Counted from the first letter of the stretch, positions 43,901 through 54,968 are shown. The stretch is DNA of 64,000 bases from Owenia fusiformis (GCA_903813345.2 CAIIXF020000006.1:34263524-34327523), one strand, 5' to 3'. Translations and numbers: made by a program. The notes: generated by a model from the sequence alone, not told the origin.

Positions 43901-46900
43901 CATGATCACTGTAAAAATGATACCATGCACCTTTAGGGTTTCCGGATCTTTCATACCAAGAATATTACCCAATCTTTTATCTGAAGAAATCCAATACACC
44001 AAACTCTTGTTGATTCATCCTCAGATTGCAGGAAAGAGCCACTCCCAAACAATCACTTACCTTGAAACATGAAGCTCTGTATAGCAGCTGAACAACATGT
44101 CCTATGGCCGTCTTCGAGGCCTGTGGGTATTGAACCTCCATTTTCTGAACAACAAACTGGACAAGGACTTTCCTGGAGAGAGGGGAGCCATCCTCTAGTG
44201 CCAGTAGTATCAGTTTGAGTACTTCTTCTTGCATTGCTGCAATATATATTTGAAATTTATTGCAATGATATACATTATCATGGAATATGTACACTTGGCA
44301 TCTCTCCTTACATTAAAATCTTTGGCACAGCACCTCTAATTGAACAGCAACATTTTTCAATGTTGAATTAATGTTGATGACTGATGAGGATTGACTTAAC
44401 CTTTTTCAAGCTTAAATCTACCATAATATTTAGTCATTTTATGGAAATGGGTTCAGGAGTATATATTATGTATTTTGACACCAGGAAAGCGTATGATACT
44501 GTATGGTTAAATGGGTTATTCCATAGGATATATAGTCATGTTGGCATTAAAGGAAAATGTTGGAGAATTTTAAGGAATTTGTATTCCTCATGTCATGATG
44601 TTGTTCGAATTAATGGCAAATTTTCAGACGGGGTTCATGTCTAGACAAGGTATTCGGCAGGGAGGAAAGTCATCTTTGTTAATGTATCTGTACTTCATTG
44701 ACCCTTTGTTAGATAAGCTGAACAAAAATGGGTGTAAAATGTATGATGTAACAATAGGTGCTCTAGGATATGCTGATGATTTAGTGGCCCTTGGACTCCA
44801 CAGAATAAGTTTACAAACATCGATAGATGTTGCATATAGATTCTCCAGATGCTGGAGATTTGATTTTAACATAAAGAAATGTGCTATCATGATTCTTAAT
44901 AATACTTGTAGAGGAGTAGGGAACCCTGTATTTTATCTAGGAAATAATAGCATAAATATTGTTAACTCTTACAAACATGTTGGGGTGACATTAAATACAG
45001 ATGTAACTAGGAAAACTGATACTGTAAATAAGAAGATCAGTGAGGGAAGAAGGTCATTTTTTGCCCTCTGTGGAGTGAGATGTGAAAAGAGTATTTTAAA
45101 TCCCCTTGTTTTATCAAAATTATTCTGGTCAGTTGCAGTCCCAAAAATGCTCTATGGCTGTGAGGTGTTGTATTTTAAACAAGCTGAGCTTGATTTGTTA
45201 AATGATGCACAAAGGCAAATAGCCAAAAGAATTCAGAAATTACCCATGAATACACCAGATATTGCTAGTTTGGGTTGTTTGGGATGGTTAGAACTCAGCG
45301 CTTATATAGATCTTCGGATTGTACTTCTTTAGGTCAATTGTAATGCTAAATCCAAGTTCAATCTGCAGAAAACTGTTTTTCCTGAGAATGCATGCAATGA
45401 AAGATAATATAACGGGAGTAATTATGAACAGGAGTATTGTATATAACATGTTACAAACCTTTATCAAGTATGAGTTGTATGATATGATAATTAATGTTAT
45501 TGAACAAAACATCATCCCTTCAAAGGAAATATGGAAAAAGAAATGTAAAACTAATGTATAAAGGCTTGTAATTGAAAGATGGAAAATACTCCTTATGTTA
45601 AGTCACAAACTAAATGTTTTTAGAATTGTATGTCCCAAGTTCAAAGTGAATGCTTGGTGGACTATGAGCAAAAGAGCACCTATAGTTAAAAATGAATGTT
45701 TCCAAATGGTGAGGCTACTAACTGGAGGATGTTCATTAGAGGTATTTACCCAAACCAATGTCATAAGGGAAGATAGGAAATGTACCCTTTGTAATGCTTG
45801 AGTTGGTGACTTAATACATTTTGTACAACAGTGCAATGTTTTTACTAGATTCAGATGTTTGTTTAGAAATACAATGAAGGCAAAACTTGTTAAACTAGAT
45901 TATGATAACTTTTACATGAGATCAGAAACTGAAAGGTTTTATATCATGATGGGATTACAAGAAATACCAGGTATAAATGATGAAATGGATTCCATAGCTG
46001 CAAAATGATATGCAATATGTATAACTATAGAAATGTGAAATTGAAGGAACTAAATTAATTTAAGTCAAGAGATACATGTACATGTAGCATTGTGTAAATA
46101 ATACTTTTTATTACTCTTTCCTTTGTAATGTAACTATGTTGTAAAAAAGAAAGTATTGTCACCAAATTGGTGGTTGAATAAATATACAAATACAAATAAT
46201 ATCAAGCAATTGATTCAATATTGATTTTTTCAAGTTTGATTCAATTATGATTTGTTCAAACTTGATTCCATGTTGAGGTTAGAGGAGAGTGTGGCAAGTT
46301 GAAAAGGATTAAGGGTACTTTAAAACCTACCTGGACCCAAAAACTGACAACCTCTGGTTCGTACAGCTGCCCATAAATTCGAAGACAGCTGCTGTGTGCT
46401 CTGATGCTGTAATATCAACTCTGTAGCTGCCCTCTCTCCTAGAGACCTCGCCCCCCTCATGATACGCACCCTGCCCTCCTCTTCAAACAATTGGCAGCCA
46501 ACCATTGAGACAAGTTTACGCATCATTGGTCGACTCAAATAGTTCTGTGTGGAGCTAGCTGATTCATCTGAAACAGACAAGAGTAATAGAGTATATTCAT
46601 GAACATTCATGAACACTGTACAAAGAATTACTGTATGTTATAAAGCAGACAAGAGTGTAAATAATTTATGAATATTCATGAACTGTACAAAGAACTACTG
46701 TATACTATGTTTTCATCCAAAGCAGACAAGATTGTATTCATGAACACTGTACAAAGAATTACTGTATGTTATAAAGCAGACAAGAGTGTAAATAATTTAT
46801 GAATATTCATGAACTGTACAAAGAACTACTGTATACTATGTTTTCATCCAAAGCAGACAAGATTGTATTCATGAACACTGTACAAAGAATTACTGTATGT

Positions 46901-49113
46901 TATAAAGCAGACAAGAGTGTAAATAATTTATGAATATTCATGAACTGTACAAAGAACTACTGTATACTATGTTTTCATCCAAAGCAGACAAGATTGTATT
47001 CATGAACACTGTACAAAGAATTACTGTATGTTATAAAGCAGACAAGAGTGTAAATAATTTATGAATATTCATGAACTGTACAAAGAACTACTGTATACTA
47101 TGTTTTCATCCAAAGCAGACAAGATTGTATTCATGAACATTGTACAAAGAATCACTGTATGTTATAAAGCAGACAAGAGTGTAAATAATTTATGAATATT
47201 CATGAACTGTACAAAGAACTACTGTATACTATGTTTTCATCCAAAGCAGACAAGATTGTATTCATGAACACTGTACAAAGAATTACTGTATGTTATAAAG
47301 CAGACAAGAGTGTAAATAATTTATGAATATTCATGAACTGTACAAAGAACTACTGTATACTATGTTTTCATCCAAAGCAGACAAGATTGTATTCATGAAC
47401 ATTGTACAAAGAATCACTGTATGTTATAAAGCAGACAAGAGTGTAAATAATTCATGAATATTCATGAACTGTACAAAGAACTACTGTATACTATGTTTTC
47501 ATCCGCAGCAGACAAGAGTGTATTCATGAACATTAATGAACATGTACAAACTAGAAAAACAGCAACTCCACGGAGTAGCAAATCCCACCGAACAAAACAT
47601 ATTTAGATTATTAGTGGCCATCTTGAAAATTCCTTCTTGAGCAGAGCTTGTTTGTCCCTAAGCATCAACATATGAAATGTAAACCATATCCATAAATTAA
47701 AATTTGAGTTATCAAAGATTACATTCTTTTTTACTAAAAACGGCAGCCATTTGAAATTCTGCAGTCATTTTGAAAATCTTTCTTGAACAGAGCTATAAGT
47801 GTCTCCAGGTATCAGCACATAAAATCTGAATTAAGAAAAATGGCAACCATTTTGAAATTCAGCTGCCATTTTGAAAATTCTTCCTCGAACAGAACTACTG
47901 TGTCCCTAGGCATTATCATATAAAATTTAAAACAAATCCGTTCGCAGGTATTAGAGTTATCAAAATTTTATGTTTTTTTACAAAAAATGGCCACCATTTT
48001 TAAATTCAGTGGCCATCTTGAAAATTCATTTTTGAACAAAGCAACTGTGTCCCTAGCCATCATCATATGGCCATCTTAAATATTTCTGTCGAACATAGCT
48101 ACTGTGTCCTTAACCATCATATAAAATTTGAACCAAATCCGTTCACTGGTATTTGAGTTATCAAAGATTACATATTTTTACGAAAAATGGCTGCCATTTT
48201 GAAATTAAGCGGCCATCTTGAAAATCTCTTTTTGTGCGAAACTCCTATGTCCCTAGGCATCAGCATATAAAATTTGAACCAAATCCGTCAACTTGTATTT
48301 CAGTTATAAACAATTACATTTTTTACAAAAAATGACGGCCATTTTGAATTGAGCAGCCATATTGAAAATTCCTTCTCGAGCAGAAGTCCTACACTCATAA
48401 CGCATAAGCCTTTAAAATTTGAACCAAATCTGTCAACCGGTATTGGAGTTATCGCCAGGCCACACGGACGGATGGAAGGCTTCTCTATATCCCCCTCGAA
48501 CTTCGTTCGGTGGGATAATTACTGTATGCTATGTTTTCAGGGGACCTGAGTAAAATGTCAGAGATTTCTGCCTCTATGAAATCTTTGATGTTCACCATCT
48601 CCAATTGATTCATACTCCCAGATTTGGGTCCAATGATTCAAAACACCTCTGATAACTAAATATTTTCTCTACAGTAGGTCATGTGGCTATTTTATTGTGG
48701 CATGATATTGGTTTCTTAAATCATTAGACAAACAAACAAATAAATAATCAAAACATTTACTCACTTGAACAGAGAGGTTTCAGGTAAATGGCAAGCTCTT
48801 CAAGGGATTTCCTCGATGCAGCATAATGTTTCTTATCCTTTCCTAAGCTTGCCTCCAGGGGGCAGGTCTGGTCTGTTGGCACAGGGACATCCACGAGCTG
48901 TAACAGTCCGTAGTTTACGGGGAACTTTGTGTATTGCTGCGATATCGCCACTTGATCGAAGGGGCATTTTGACTGATTCAGCTTCTCAAGGCATATCATA
49001 CAGAATGTATGTGAACAGCCAAGGCTTATTGGCCTATGTTTTTTCACATCGAATAACGTGTAACAGAGTGGACAACTCAGGAACTCTGTCCACTGTGGGG
49101 CCTGTATCGGCAT
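28772..49113 (-). CDS. Roquin (RING/ROQ/CCCH RNA-binding E3-type protein), complete coding sequence
   Basis: Roquin binds stem-loops in 3' UTRs and recruits mRNA decay and deadenylation machinery in cytoplasmic granules. Eighteen coding exons on the minus strand join in exact phase: 49113-48765, 46567-46331, 44236-44061, 43198-42998, 42788-42656, 42061-41830, 41491-41336, 40620-40451, 40215-39953, 36384-36322, 34459-34111, 33673-33492, 33261-33197, 32917-32776, 32519-32302, 32116-31957, 31582-31415, 28906-28772. The total is 3399 nt, or 1132 aa, close to vertebrate RC3H1. The start [11 protein letters not shown] equals the family start; an upstream in-frame GTG is not the start. Domains in order are RING, ROQ, one CCCH finger, then a long Pro/Gln-rich tail with a short coiled coil. 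Vertebrates have RC3H1 and RC3H2; invertebrates usually have one gene. The promoter and any 5' UTR exon are not placed. Confidence 0.96.
29515..31165. repeat. satellite of about 136-150 bp, 11 copies, rich in AGGTCA half-sites
   Basis: Each unit contains TGACCTTTTTTGACCT, then a short spacer, then AAGGTCATTGAAGGTCA, flanked by TCAAATCTAAAGTCAGATTT and TCAATTTGAAGCAAG. Read as AGGTCA half-sites, this is a direct repeat with 4-nt spacing, an everted pair with 5-nt spacing and a second direct repeat with 4-nt spacing. TGACCTTGA is also the inverse of TCAAGGTCA. Two units lack one TGACCT. The array lies in the last intron of Roquin. Confidence 0.93.
31211..31283. repeat. GCCGGACGCCAACC minisatellite
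   Basis: Short GC-rich units of the type CCGGACGCCAACCGC, with ACACC variants, repeat about five times. This is the only such GC-rich patch in the Roquin intron. A related GACGCCAGACGCCGAACGC occurs alone near 59924. Confidence 0.85.
31309..31335. other. perfect 11-bp-stem hairpin
   Basis: TATGTCACCAC and GTGGTGACATA flank a 5-nt loop (TTTTG). It lies between the GC-rich minisatellite and an A/AAAC-rich tract, 80 bp inside the intron from the Roquin donor at 31414. It may be the end of an inserted element; TGTCACCACCTAG also occurs near 29488 at the other side of the satellite. Confidence 0.7.
31415..41491 (-). CDS. Roquin C-terminal low-complexity exons
   Basis: Eleven exons encode a tail rich in Pro, Gln, Met, Ser and Val. 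Notable parts are [15 protein letters not shown] (exon 34459-34111, equivalent to the vertebrate RRRKEIMAQLEE-like helix), [20 protein letters not shown] (32917-32776, a conserved Roquin block) and a predicted coiled coil [18 protein letters not shown] (32116-31957). In vertebrates this tail contacts the deadenylase complex; that function is inferred. Exon 33673-33492 contains a short internal repeat, SRGNEPS...SRGNEPF. Confidence 0.92.
34568..34700. mobile_element. palindromic MITE with ATCGGCCGG arms
   Basis: The ends TAATGCCTTGGTCACATTTG and its near-perfect inverse (right end at 34700) enclose inner inverted blocks CATCGGCCGG and GAGTATTTTGTTC meeting in the centre. The whole 133 bp folds into one hairpin. 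It shares its core with the element at 1676-1806, is partly like the ends of the GC-rich element at 19299-19956, and lies in a Roquin intron. Confidence 0.85.
35194..35378. mobile_element. pogo-like MITE, 185 bp
   Basis: TA at both sides flanks inverted ends CAGTAAAACCTG(T) and CCAGGTTTTACTG. The CAGT(A/G)(A/G)AACC start with TA duplication is typical of pogo/Tc1-mariner derivatives. The interior has no open frame. It lies in a Roquin intron. Confidence 0.75.
36018..36300. repeat. 48-bp tandem repeat, about 6 copies
   Basis: The unit GGCTATAATGATACTTTGAC followed by GTGACCCCTTAAAGCTAAAATCAA repeats with a GTGACC/AAGACC alternation. It ends about 25 bp from the donor of the Roquin exon 36384-36322, on the intron side. 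It is not derived from that exon. Confidence 0.92.
37263..37482. mobile_element. TTAA-flanked MITE, copy 2
   Basis: TTAA flanks the ends CCCCTTGAATACCCAGAG and CTCTGGTATTGAAGAGG, closely matching the ends of the copy at 18185-18474. The 220-bp length differs because the interior is shorter. It lies in a Roquin intron. Confidence 0.78.
39240..39420 (-). mobile_element. tRNA-derived SINE-like fragment
   Basis: Read on the minus strand, TAGTATAAGCAGGAAGTCTG followed by GGTCTTGGGTTCAAACCCAG resembles the A and B boxes of a tRNA promoter with about normal spacing (roughly 39400 down to 39330). No acceptor stem or cloverleaf closes properly, so a functional tRNA gene is unlikely. It lies in a Roquin intron. 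Confidence 0.45.
41830..42061 (-). CDS. Roquin exon with CCCH zinc finger
   Basis: It encodes [20 protein letters not shown] and then the finger C417-x8-C426-x5-C432-x3-H436 ([21 protein letters not shown]) followed by SKEELEK. Spacing is canonical for RNA-binding CCCH fingers, and all four ligands are present. The acceptor side completes Glu 366 from the donor at 42656. Confidence 0.97.
42170..42655 (-). repeat. array of about 38-bp units derived from a Roquin exon 3' end plus donor
   Basis: On the minus strand the exon 42788-42656 ends TACTTCAGGCTTCTAGCCAG, then TGTTGACCCTAGCCCTG, before GTAAGT. Immediately downstream, this stretch is repeated about 12 times with variation. Several copies keep GGTAAGTACTTCAGG (donor plus next unit), some have GGTACTTC or GTTCTTC instead. 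Some units carry a TTGAACGAGCT-type variant tail, giving a higher-order pattern. All copies lie within the 0.6-kb intron before 42061. Confidence 0.92.
42656..46567 (-). CDS. Roquin ROQ-domain exons
   Basis: Exons 46567-46331, 44236-44061, 43198-42998 and 42788-42656 encode the RNA stem-loop-binding ROQ region. Conserved blocks are [126 protein letters not shown] and [20 protein letters not shown]. The identity with vertebrate Roquins is very high and leaves no doubt about the family. Confidence 0.97.
44430..46195 (+). pseudogene. 5'-truncated, frameshifted LINE (non-LTR retrotransposon) remnant
   Basis: On the plus strand, antisense in a Roquin intron, a reverse-transcriptase region is visible. 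Palm motif A is [15 protein letters not shown] near 44460; after a one-base frameshift near 44630 come [12 protein letters not shown] and the catalytic GYADDLV near 44770. Later pieces in other frames include a CTLCN...HFVQQC zinc-knuckle-like tail near 45780-45835, interrupted by a stop. The 3' end has AATAAA near 46177 and an ATACAAAT-rich tail. The endonuclease and 5' end are missing. It cannot encode active protein. I cannot assign a clade with confidence. Confidence 0.9.
46570..47535. repeat. 131-bp satellite abutting a Roquin splice acceptor, about 7 copies
   Basis: The period is 131 bp. Each unit consists of two related halves (GCAGACAAGAGTG... and GCAGACAAGATTG..., both with ATTCATGAAC and TGTACAAAGAA). 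It begins directly at the acceptor of Roquin exon 46567-46331. On the minus strand the acceptor CTTGTCTGTTTCAGATGAAT resembles the array CTTGTCTGCTTTGGATGAAA. Most units are nearly identical, implying recent expansion. Confidence 0.93.
47570..48515. mobile_element. repeat element with degenerate internal units of about 145 bp
   Basis: CCCACCGAAC (47584-47593) and GTTCGGTGGG (48505-48514) are short inverted ends. Between them, six or seven diverged units repeat the order TGGC(A/C)GCCATTTTGAA, CTTCTTGAACAGA, GTCCCTAGGCATCA and AAATCCGTTCA. A partial copy of the left end occurs near 50766 (AGCACATCCCATTGAACA). It has no open frame and lies in the Roquin first coding intron. Confidence 0.65.
48765..49113 (-). 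CDS. Roquin first coding exon with RING finger
   Basis: Starting at ATG 49113, it encodes [17 protein letters not shown] and a RING of Roquin type: C14, C17, C33, H35, C38, C41, C50 and D53, with Asp as last zinc ligand as in known Roquins. [10 protein letters not shown] and [13 protein letters not shown] follow. It ends TCAA before GTGAGT in phase 1. An acceptor-like ACTAAG lies about 25 bp upstream of the ATG, so a separate 5' UTR exon is likely. Confidence 0.97.
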
Positions 49114-49137
49114 TCTTGTTGGCTGATCCCTCCTCAC

Positions 49138-52100
49138 TTAGTTTATTGTCACTTGTTACCATATCAACATCATGTCATAAGTTTGCTATGTGGATATATG
49201 AGTCCATATACCTGAAATTACAGGATATTGTTATTAATACTCCCCCATTCCAGTAATTCTCTCTGTAGCGACTCTTTCATTTTGCTCTATTCTCTTAACT
49301 GGGTGAACAATATGGCTGCATATTTTTGTCATTTCCGATCAGAATGAAGTGTTCACTATATTTCGATCCTTTCCTTCTTATTTTATGTTTAAAACAAATA
49401 TCATGCAATTTTATTGAAGGGTATACACATCCTCCTTCTAATAGACAATAGAGAAGGAAGCATGAAGAAAACAGTTTTTTAATTTTCACTAGTTAACATG
49501 CACATGAAGCATGTCTTACAGTCAGCGAAATTACCTATGGCTGATCATGACATTAACATTCTCCAAACAGATTTTGCAGACTCCGTGTTCAGTCTTTTTA
49601 AGAAATTTTGGATCAATCAAACATAAAGAGATTGAATATAACATCAAATATTATGAACAGAACTGACAAACTTACTTTGTTTTAATACTTATAAGGAAAA
49701 TGATTAATACCTTGACCTGTGACTAACTGGCTGTTTAAAAATATTTTGACAACAGATTTTAGCAAAAAATTAAGACCAAATTACATTAAATATTCAAAAT
49801 GTGAAATCTTTTCTTGTATTTCTGGGGGAGGTTTCTCCCCCAGAGAGTCAGTGATATCCTGTTATAATTGTTTATATCTTACATACCATGCCTTCAGCCA
49901 GGCAGCCAATCAGATTCAAAGCCGTTTTTAATTTCGTTCAGAATTTCCAGAACTGCCATTTACAGTTCCTTTGGTCACGCAACCATATTGATAAACAAAT
50001 TTAACTACCGATCAGATAACATGGATTTTGCCGGTTTATTCCAGTTTCAGATAATTAATTTTGACCAAAATAATTCAACAGGTCAGCACAACTCGCAAAT
50101 TAGCTAATAAAGCGGTGGATTCAGGGCTTCTTCATTGGTAAGTAGACAGGTGAAATATGTGAAACAGCTCAACATGCAAAAAAAGTCCAGAGGGTCTTAA
50201 TTGTGCTTTTCTATCACTACATCCCTCTTTAAGCTCTTTGCTGCTTCTTAGAAGACTATTAAATGGAATTTTCTTGATTGTAACATCTCAAAATTTCTAT
50301 AATGTGGCTAACAATGATATTTAAATTGCAATGAAAATTGAACAATCAGTTCACATTGTGAAAACAACATTTCATTTACATGTATATTATACAATATGAA
50401 ATATATATAAGAAATTAAACAAACCCGAACAAAAGAGAAACTGCAGTTGCAAATAATCCAGGACTTGAATATGTTCGTAGCTAAAGCCCCTATTTTTAAG
50501 GTCAAATAATTTTCACATTACTTCCTTGTTCTGATTGTTAACGTTGTTATGAAAAAGACAGGTGCCTTGTTACTTGAACAAGACATAAATGGCTCTATAA
50601 AAGTACTTTCTTGTATGGAAACATGTAGCATTGCATGACACTTTATTATTTGAACTGACCAATTGGTTTCTAGGATTTTTGAGCCTCTGACTACATTTTT
50701 TAATCAATTATCTAGATCTTAGCTATAAAATGACCTAACACCTAAATTGACCCTGCCAAAAACTAAACAACAGCAACACCAACGAGTAGCACATCCCATT
50801 GAACAGCAATGGCTGGCATATTTACAAACGAAATATATAGCAATTAACGTTAAATAACACACACAAGAAAGGCCACCATTTTCAATCAAAATGGTTGCTC
50901 ACTAGCCTAGATGTTATCAGAAAAAGAAATATGCTTTTAAGTAGGCACATATAAATGACTGCCTACAACCCAAAATGTCATAAGACAGTGTGCTAAGCTT
51001 ATGAGTACTCACATATCAAATATGAACAAAATCGCTCTATTACCATTGAAATTTTCATCCTACATGTATAATTTCAATCTACCCAGTCGGCCACGTTTCT
51101 AAAAGAAATTGAAAACCGGCTTTGAATCTGATTGGCTGCCTGGCTAAAGGCACATGCCAACCCATGGTCGAAACAGCCCCACGTTAAAGTAACCCCATAC
51201 GTCAAAGTTCGATGCAGTACCCCTAGGTCCAAATCAAACTCCCATTGACTACACCAGTGAACAGTATTACATGTATTAATGTAGTATAGCAGGTAAAGAA
51301 AGACTTCCACCTCCTATGTAAAAGAAACAAGGTAATTTGATCCACCAATAAATAGGAATTATCTTGAACATTGTGTCTCATTAGTTAATTATAAAATTAA
51401 GGCCAGAGCGCACTTTATCAATAAAGTTCAATAGGCTAACCTTCTTCTAAGGCCACTATTTCGTGGACTTCGTCCAAAGATAAATCCCTGCATGTTTTTT
51501 ACTCTGCCGGATGTGAGTCATGTCGCTGTATATGGGTCATGTGGTAATCATAAAATTTGAAAACAAATGTTCGCCATTTTTCAAAATCACAATTTGAATT
51601 GCGAGTTTTGGTCTTATTACCACCAAAAATTCCAAAACATACATTAAGTGAACAATGTATTAGTTCACATCTTCTGGATGGCTAACTTAGAATTTACAGC
51701 CAGTTTCTAATGTCAGACATTAATGAGATTTCGTCCAGTTGTCGCCATTTTTCTTAGAGCCGTATGTTTTAATTTTAGATGAAATCCTGTCGAAATCATG
51801 CAATATCTCATCAAGGAGCCCAGCCAGTTCCATTTTAATTCATGATATATTTATCTGGCAATTTTAAAAATATTTAATAAATTGTTAACACGCCAGCCAG
51901 CTTTTTTAAAATGGTTCAAGATGAAATTACTTCTAGCCAAGAATTGGCTAGAGACTCGAGTAACAATATGCGACTTTGAATGGACCTTCATACATTGTTC
52001 AAAATTCAGGCCTGTCAACTTAAGAACACCTAACATGAGTGACTTACAAATGTTGAACCATCCTTCAAATTGTGGACACCTTGGTTCAAAACTGAACACC

Positions 52101-53020
52101 TTGGTCAAAATATTGGACACCTCAATTTTTCCCGCAGGTACAAATTATTTCGAACCAAATGAATGTTTTTTTTTACTGTATCAGCATTTTATAAAAACCA
52201 AATTTTTTTAAATATCAACATAATGACTGTGTGATTTGCGTGACATTTTATCATACACGCAAAATTGATGCGTGATTTCAATTTTTCCAGCAAATGCAAG
52301 ACAAGCACGCCTAATGCGTAAAGGTTGACAGGGAAGGAAAATCGAATCACCAGAAAGCAGTTTTAAACCTTAGAATTAGATCTAATACTAGCCTATAATA
52401 AAATTTTAAATGTTTGGAACTTAGAATTAATAATTCAGAAGATGCGTCACTAAATTGGAAAATTTCAAAACAAGTGACCACCTTTCAAAACATTCCTCAT
52501 ACAAAATGGTACCTGCTTCCCTGACAGATTTTGCACTTAATTTATAGCTGAGATCTTCATCTTTCTATTTCTACTTGTTTGTTTCAAGTAAATAACCTAT
52601 GGATGCAGTAATTTGACTTTTAATACGGCAAGTATTTTTCACTTGATCCAGGCTCTTGTGTGTCTAAATATCATTGTAATCCTGACATCACATTCAGATT
52701 TGGACAGACAAGAGCCCAGTGATAAAATATCACTGTTTTAGTAGACTTCAAGATGTCCCTAGTCCTTCATGGCCATTGGGAAAGGCTATGTTTTGGCTTC
52801 TTATCAACGCAGTATTGCTTGAATAACGTTCATTGGTGATTAAAAAGTTAAAGAGAAGCTTTGAATGAAGTATGATTTGTCTCATACTTTTCGGAAATGG
52901 CTGCACAATCACAATTTTAAAATTTCGAAATTTTTTTAGTGTCTCATCTGGAGGAATATTAATTGAGATACTGATTCTACTAAAAAAGAATCTGGCCGGG
53001 ATCTATGTATGGCATAGCCT
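49138..53020. other. region upstream of Roquin coding start, no gene seen
   Basis: AT-rich DNA with no convincing exon. A dispersed repeat containing CAGGCAGCCAATCAGATTCA lies at about 49893-49950 and again inverted at about 51095-51155. A 5' UTR exon and promoter of Roquin may lie here or further right, but I cannot place them. Confidence 0.55.
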
Positions 53021-53095
53021 AGGAATAGATCTATTGTACAAAATTTTGTAGGAATGGGCCATTCCATTTAAAAAATGTACGGGGGGTATGGATGC

Positions 53096-53290
53096 ACAGG
53101 CTGAGACACCCCCCCCCCCAGAATTTTTTTCTTGCTACCCCCCCCCCCAGAAAATTGCATCCATACCACCCCCCCCCCCCCCGGAAATTTGCATCCATAC
53201 CCCCCCCCAGAAATTTGCATCCATACCCCTCTCCCCTGGAAAATTGCATCCATACCCCCCCGAAACACGCAAAATCCCCCCTTGAGAAAC
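53096..53290. repeat. poly-C / GCATCCATACCCC minisatellite (left copy)
   Basis: Runs of 8-14 C alternate with AGAAAATTGCATCCATA-type words, unit about 26 bp, on the plus strand. The left flank (AAAAAATGTACGGGGGGTAT, then GGATGC) is the inverse of the unit and matches, inverted, the right flank of the array at 56930-57180. Open frames through it are proline- or glycine-rich composition artefacts. Confidence 0.88.
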
Positions 53291-54958
53291 AATATAAAGG
53301 TTATAAGTTGCTCCTACCATTGAAATAGGCAATCAGTTTGCAGAATTTACAAATTAGCGTTAAAGGCACATGTTCATGGAAATACCCACGTTATCGGTGT
53401 GTATACAATAGAACCACATGTTATATTTCACAAGTCCAAAAATATCTGCACCAGCTATGCACATATTTCTTACCTCATTATTGATTAGTATCCAACAGAC
53501 TGAGTGTGAACTCAGTTTGTTATCCTTATTTTCTGCCGTGTGGTTATTGCGGTGAATTGTATTGCACAAAATTATCAATTCATTAGAGGAAGCATTACTT
53601 CAATAAAATAAACATTATGAAAATTTAATTAGGTAGTAAGGCACAATTAAATGACATAAAAAGTAACACAGCATATTGTCTAGTCTAAGAGATAAAGCTA
53701 CACGTAGTGGAACTTAAAAATAATTTAAATATGCAAATTAATTTACTACATCAGTCACTTTGAATTATAATTTACATTAAAAAGATATGTTTGAACAACA
53801 ACATTTAACATAGGCCGTTTACAGTCTGAGTATTTCCAACTAAATTTCAAAAAATACCGTCTAGAGGATGTAGTCTACTCAATTGATTCTATACACTATA
53901 CACAACATTCTCTCAAAGCTACAGCTGTCTTTTGAAATACTGGTCGATTTAAAAAGTCTGCGATTTGAGACAGCCGCAACTTTTGGGCTTTGAGAGAACA
54001 CTTAGGCTGGTTTTTAGATTAAATTGAAGTAAGAAATATGTACATAGCTAGCACCGACTTTTATGTCTTTTGATAAATAACATAATGTTCTTTACTCAGT
54101 TACTTAAAGAAGGCAATGCAAAGATAATTTCCTGAAAAAAAACAAAGAAATAAAACACATGCCTTCATACTATATTTTGTACCAGAAATTTTCAAAATAT
54201 TTCCATATACACGTGCCTTTAACAGAATGTCAGTAAGTCATACGCTCAGAATGAATTATTGCTTATATTACTGTAACAGGATATTTCTAGGTCAACTTTT
54301 TTTGCCTTAGCTATGGTGGTTTTGATGACATCTAGTCTCAACAGTATATTTTCACATACTAGTTAGCACAAAAAGTGTATGTATATAGTATCAAAGATAC
54401 AATCTGATTGAATTAGTCTGAAAATATTGCTGGTAGTTTGAAGTAACCTTCCTCAATAATGTAGACAAAATGAGTGAAGTAATTTTGACAACCAGAAATT
54501 AGTGTACCTATTAACGGTTCACAATTCTTTAGAATGTATGAATAACTAGAATATTCACTGGTTTACTTTTCAAACTACTGTCCTATATTTTCAAAAACAC
54601 ATGAAAAGTTCAATATGTGAAGCAAGTGACCACATAGTTTATGACTGAAATTAGATGCCCAAAATGTGGAACAGACATGACAGAAAATAATACTATGAAC
54701 TTATAACAAAAGTGTTCTAGATACTCTCATCTACTTGAATAAAGTTATATTTGAAGGCTACACATGTTGCATAATTCGACCAAATTGTCTAAAAGTCTAA
54801 AGAACAAGGAAGTAATTGCCAGATTGGAACCTATATATTGCAGTTCCAACATTGCAGTTTACATGTAGGTCACTGTCACATACACTGTTTTTTGTTTGTA
54901 TTTAGTGTACTATATACTGCTTGTAGCTCTCAATTCAGAGTAAGGTCATGTGCCTACT
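53291..54958. other. AT-rich stretch without recognisable features
   Basis: I see no exon, repeat array or element ends here. A polyadenylation-like AATAAA near 53606 has no associated reading frame. Confidence 0.5.
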
Positions 54959-54968
54959 AGTGTAATGT

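Noticed and set aside
44595-45332. Active reverse transcriptase gene
   Set aside because: Although GYADDLV is present, the element is frameshifted, lacks its 5' half and has further stops downstream.
49111-49137. Upstream GTG start adding eight residues to Roquin
   Set aside because: GTG is not a normal nuclear start in animals, and the downstream ATG gives the exact conserved family start.
53031-53332. Proline- or glycine-rich frames on both strands
   Set aside because: Translation of C-runs; no start context or conserved pattern. The same applies at 56788-57207.
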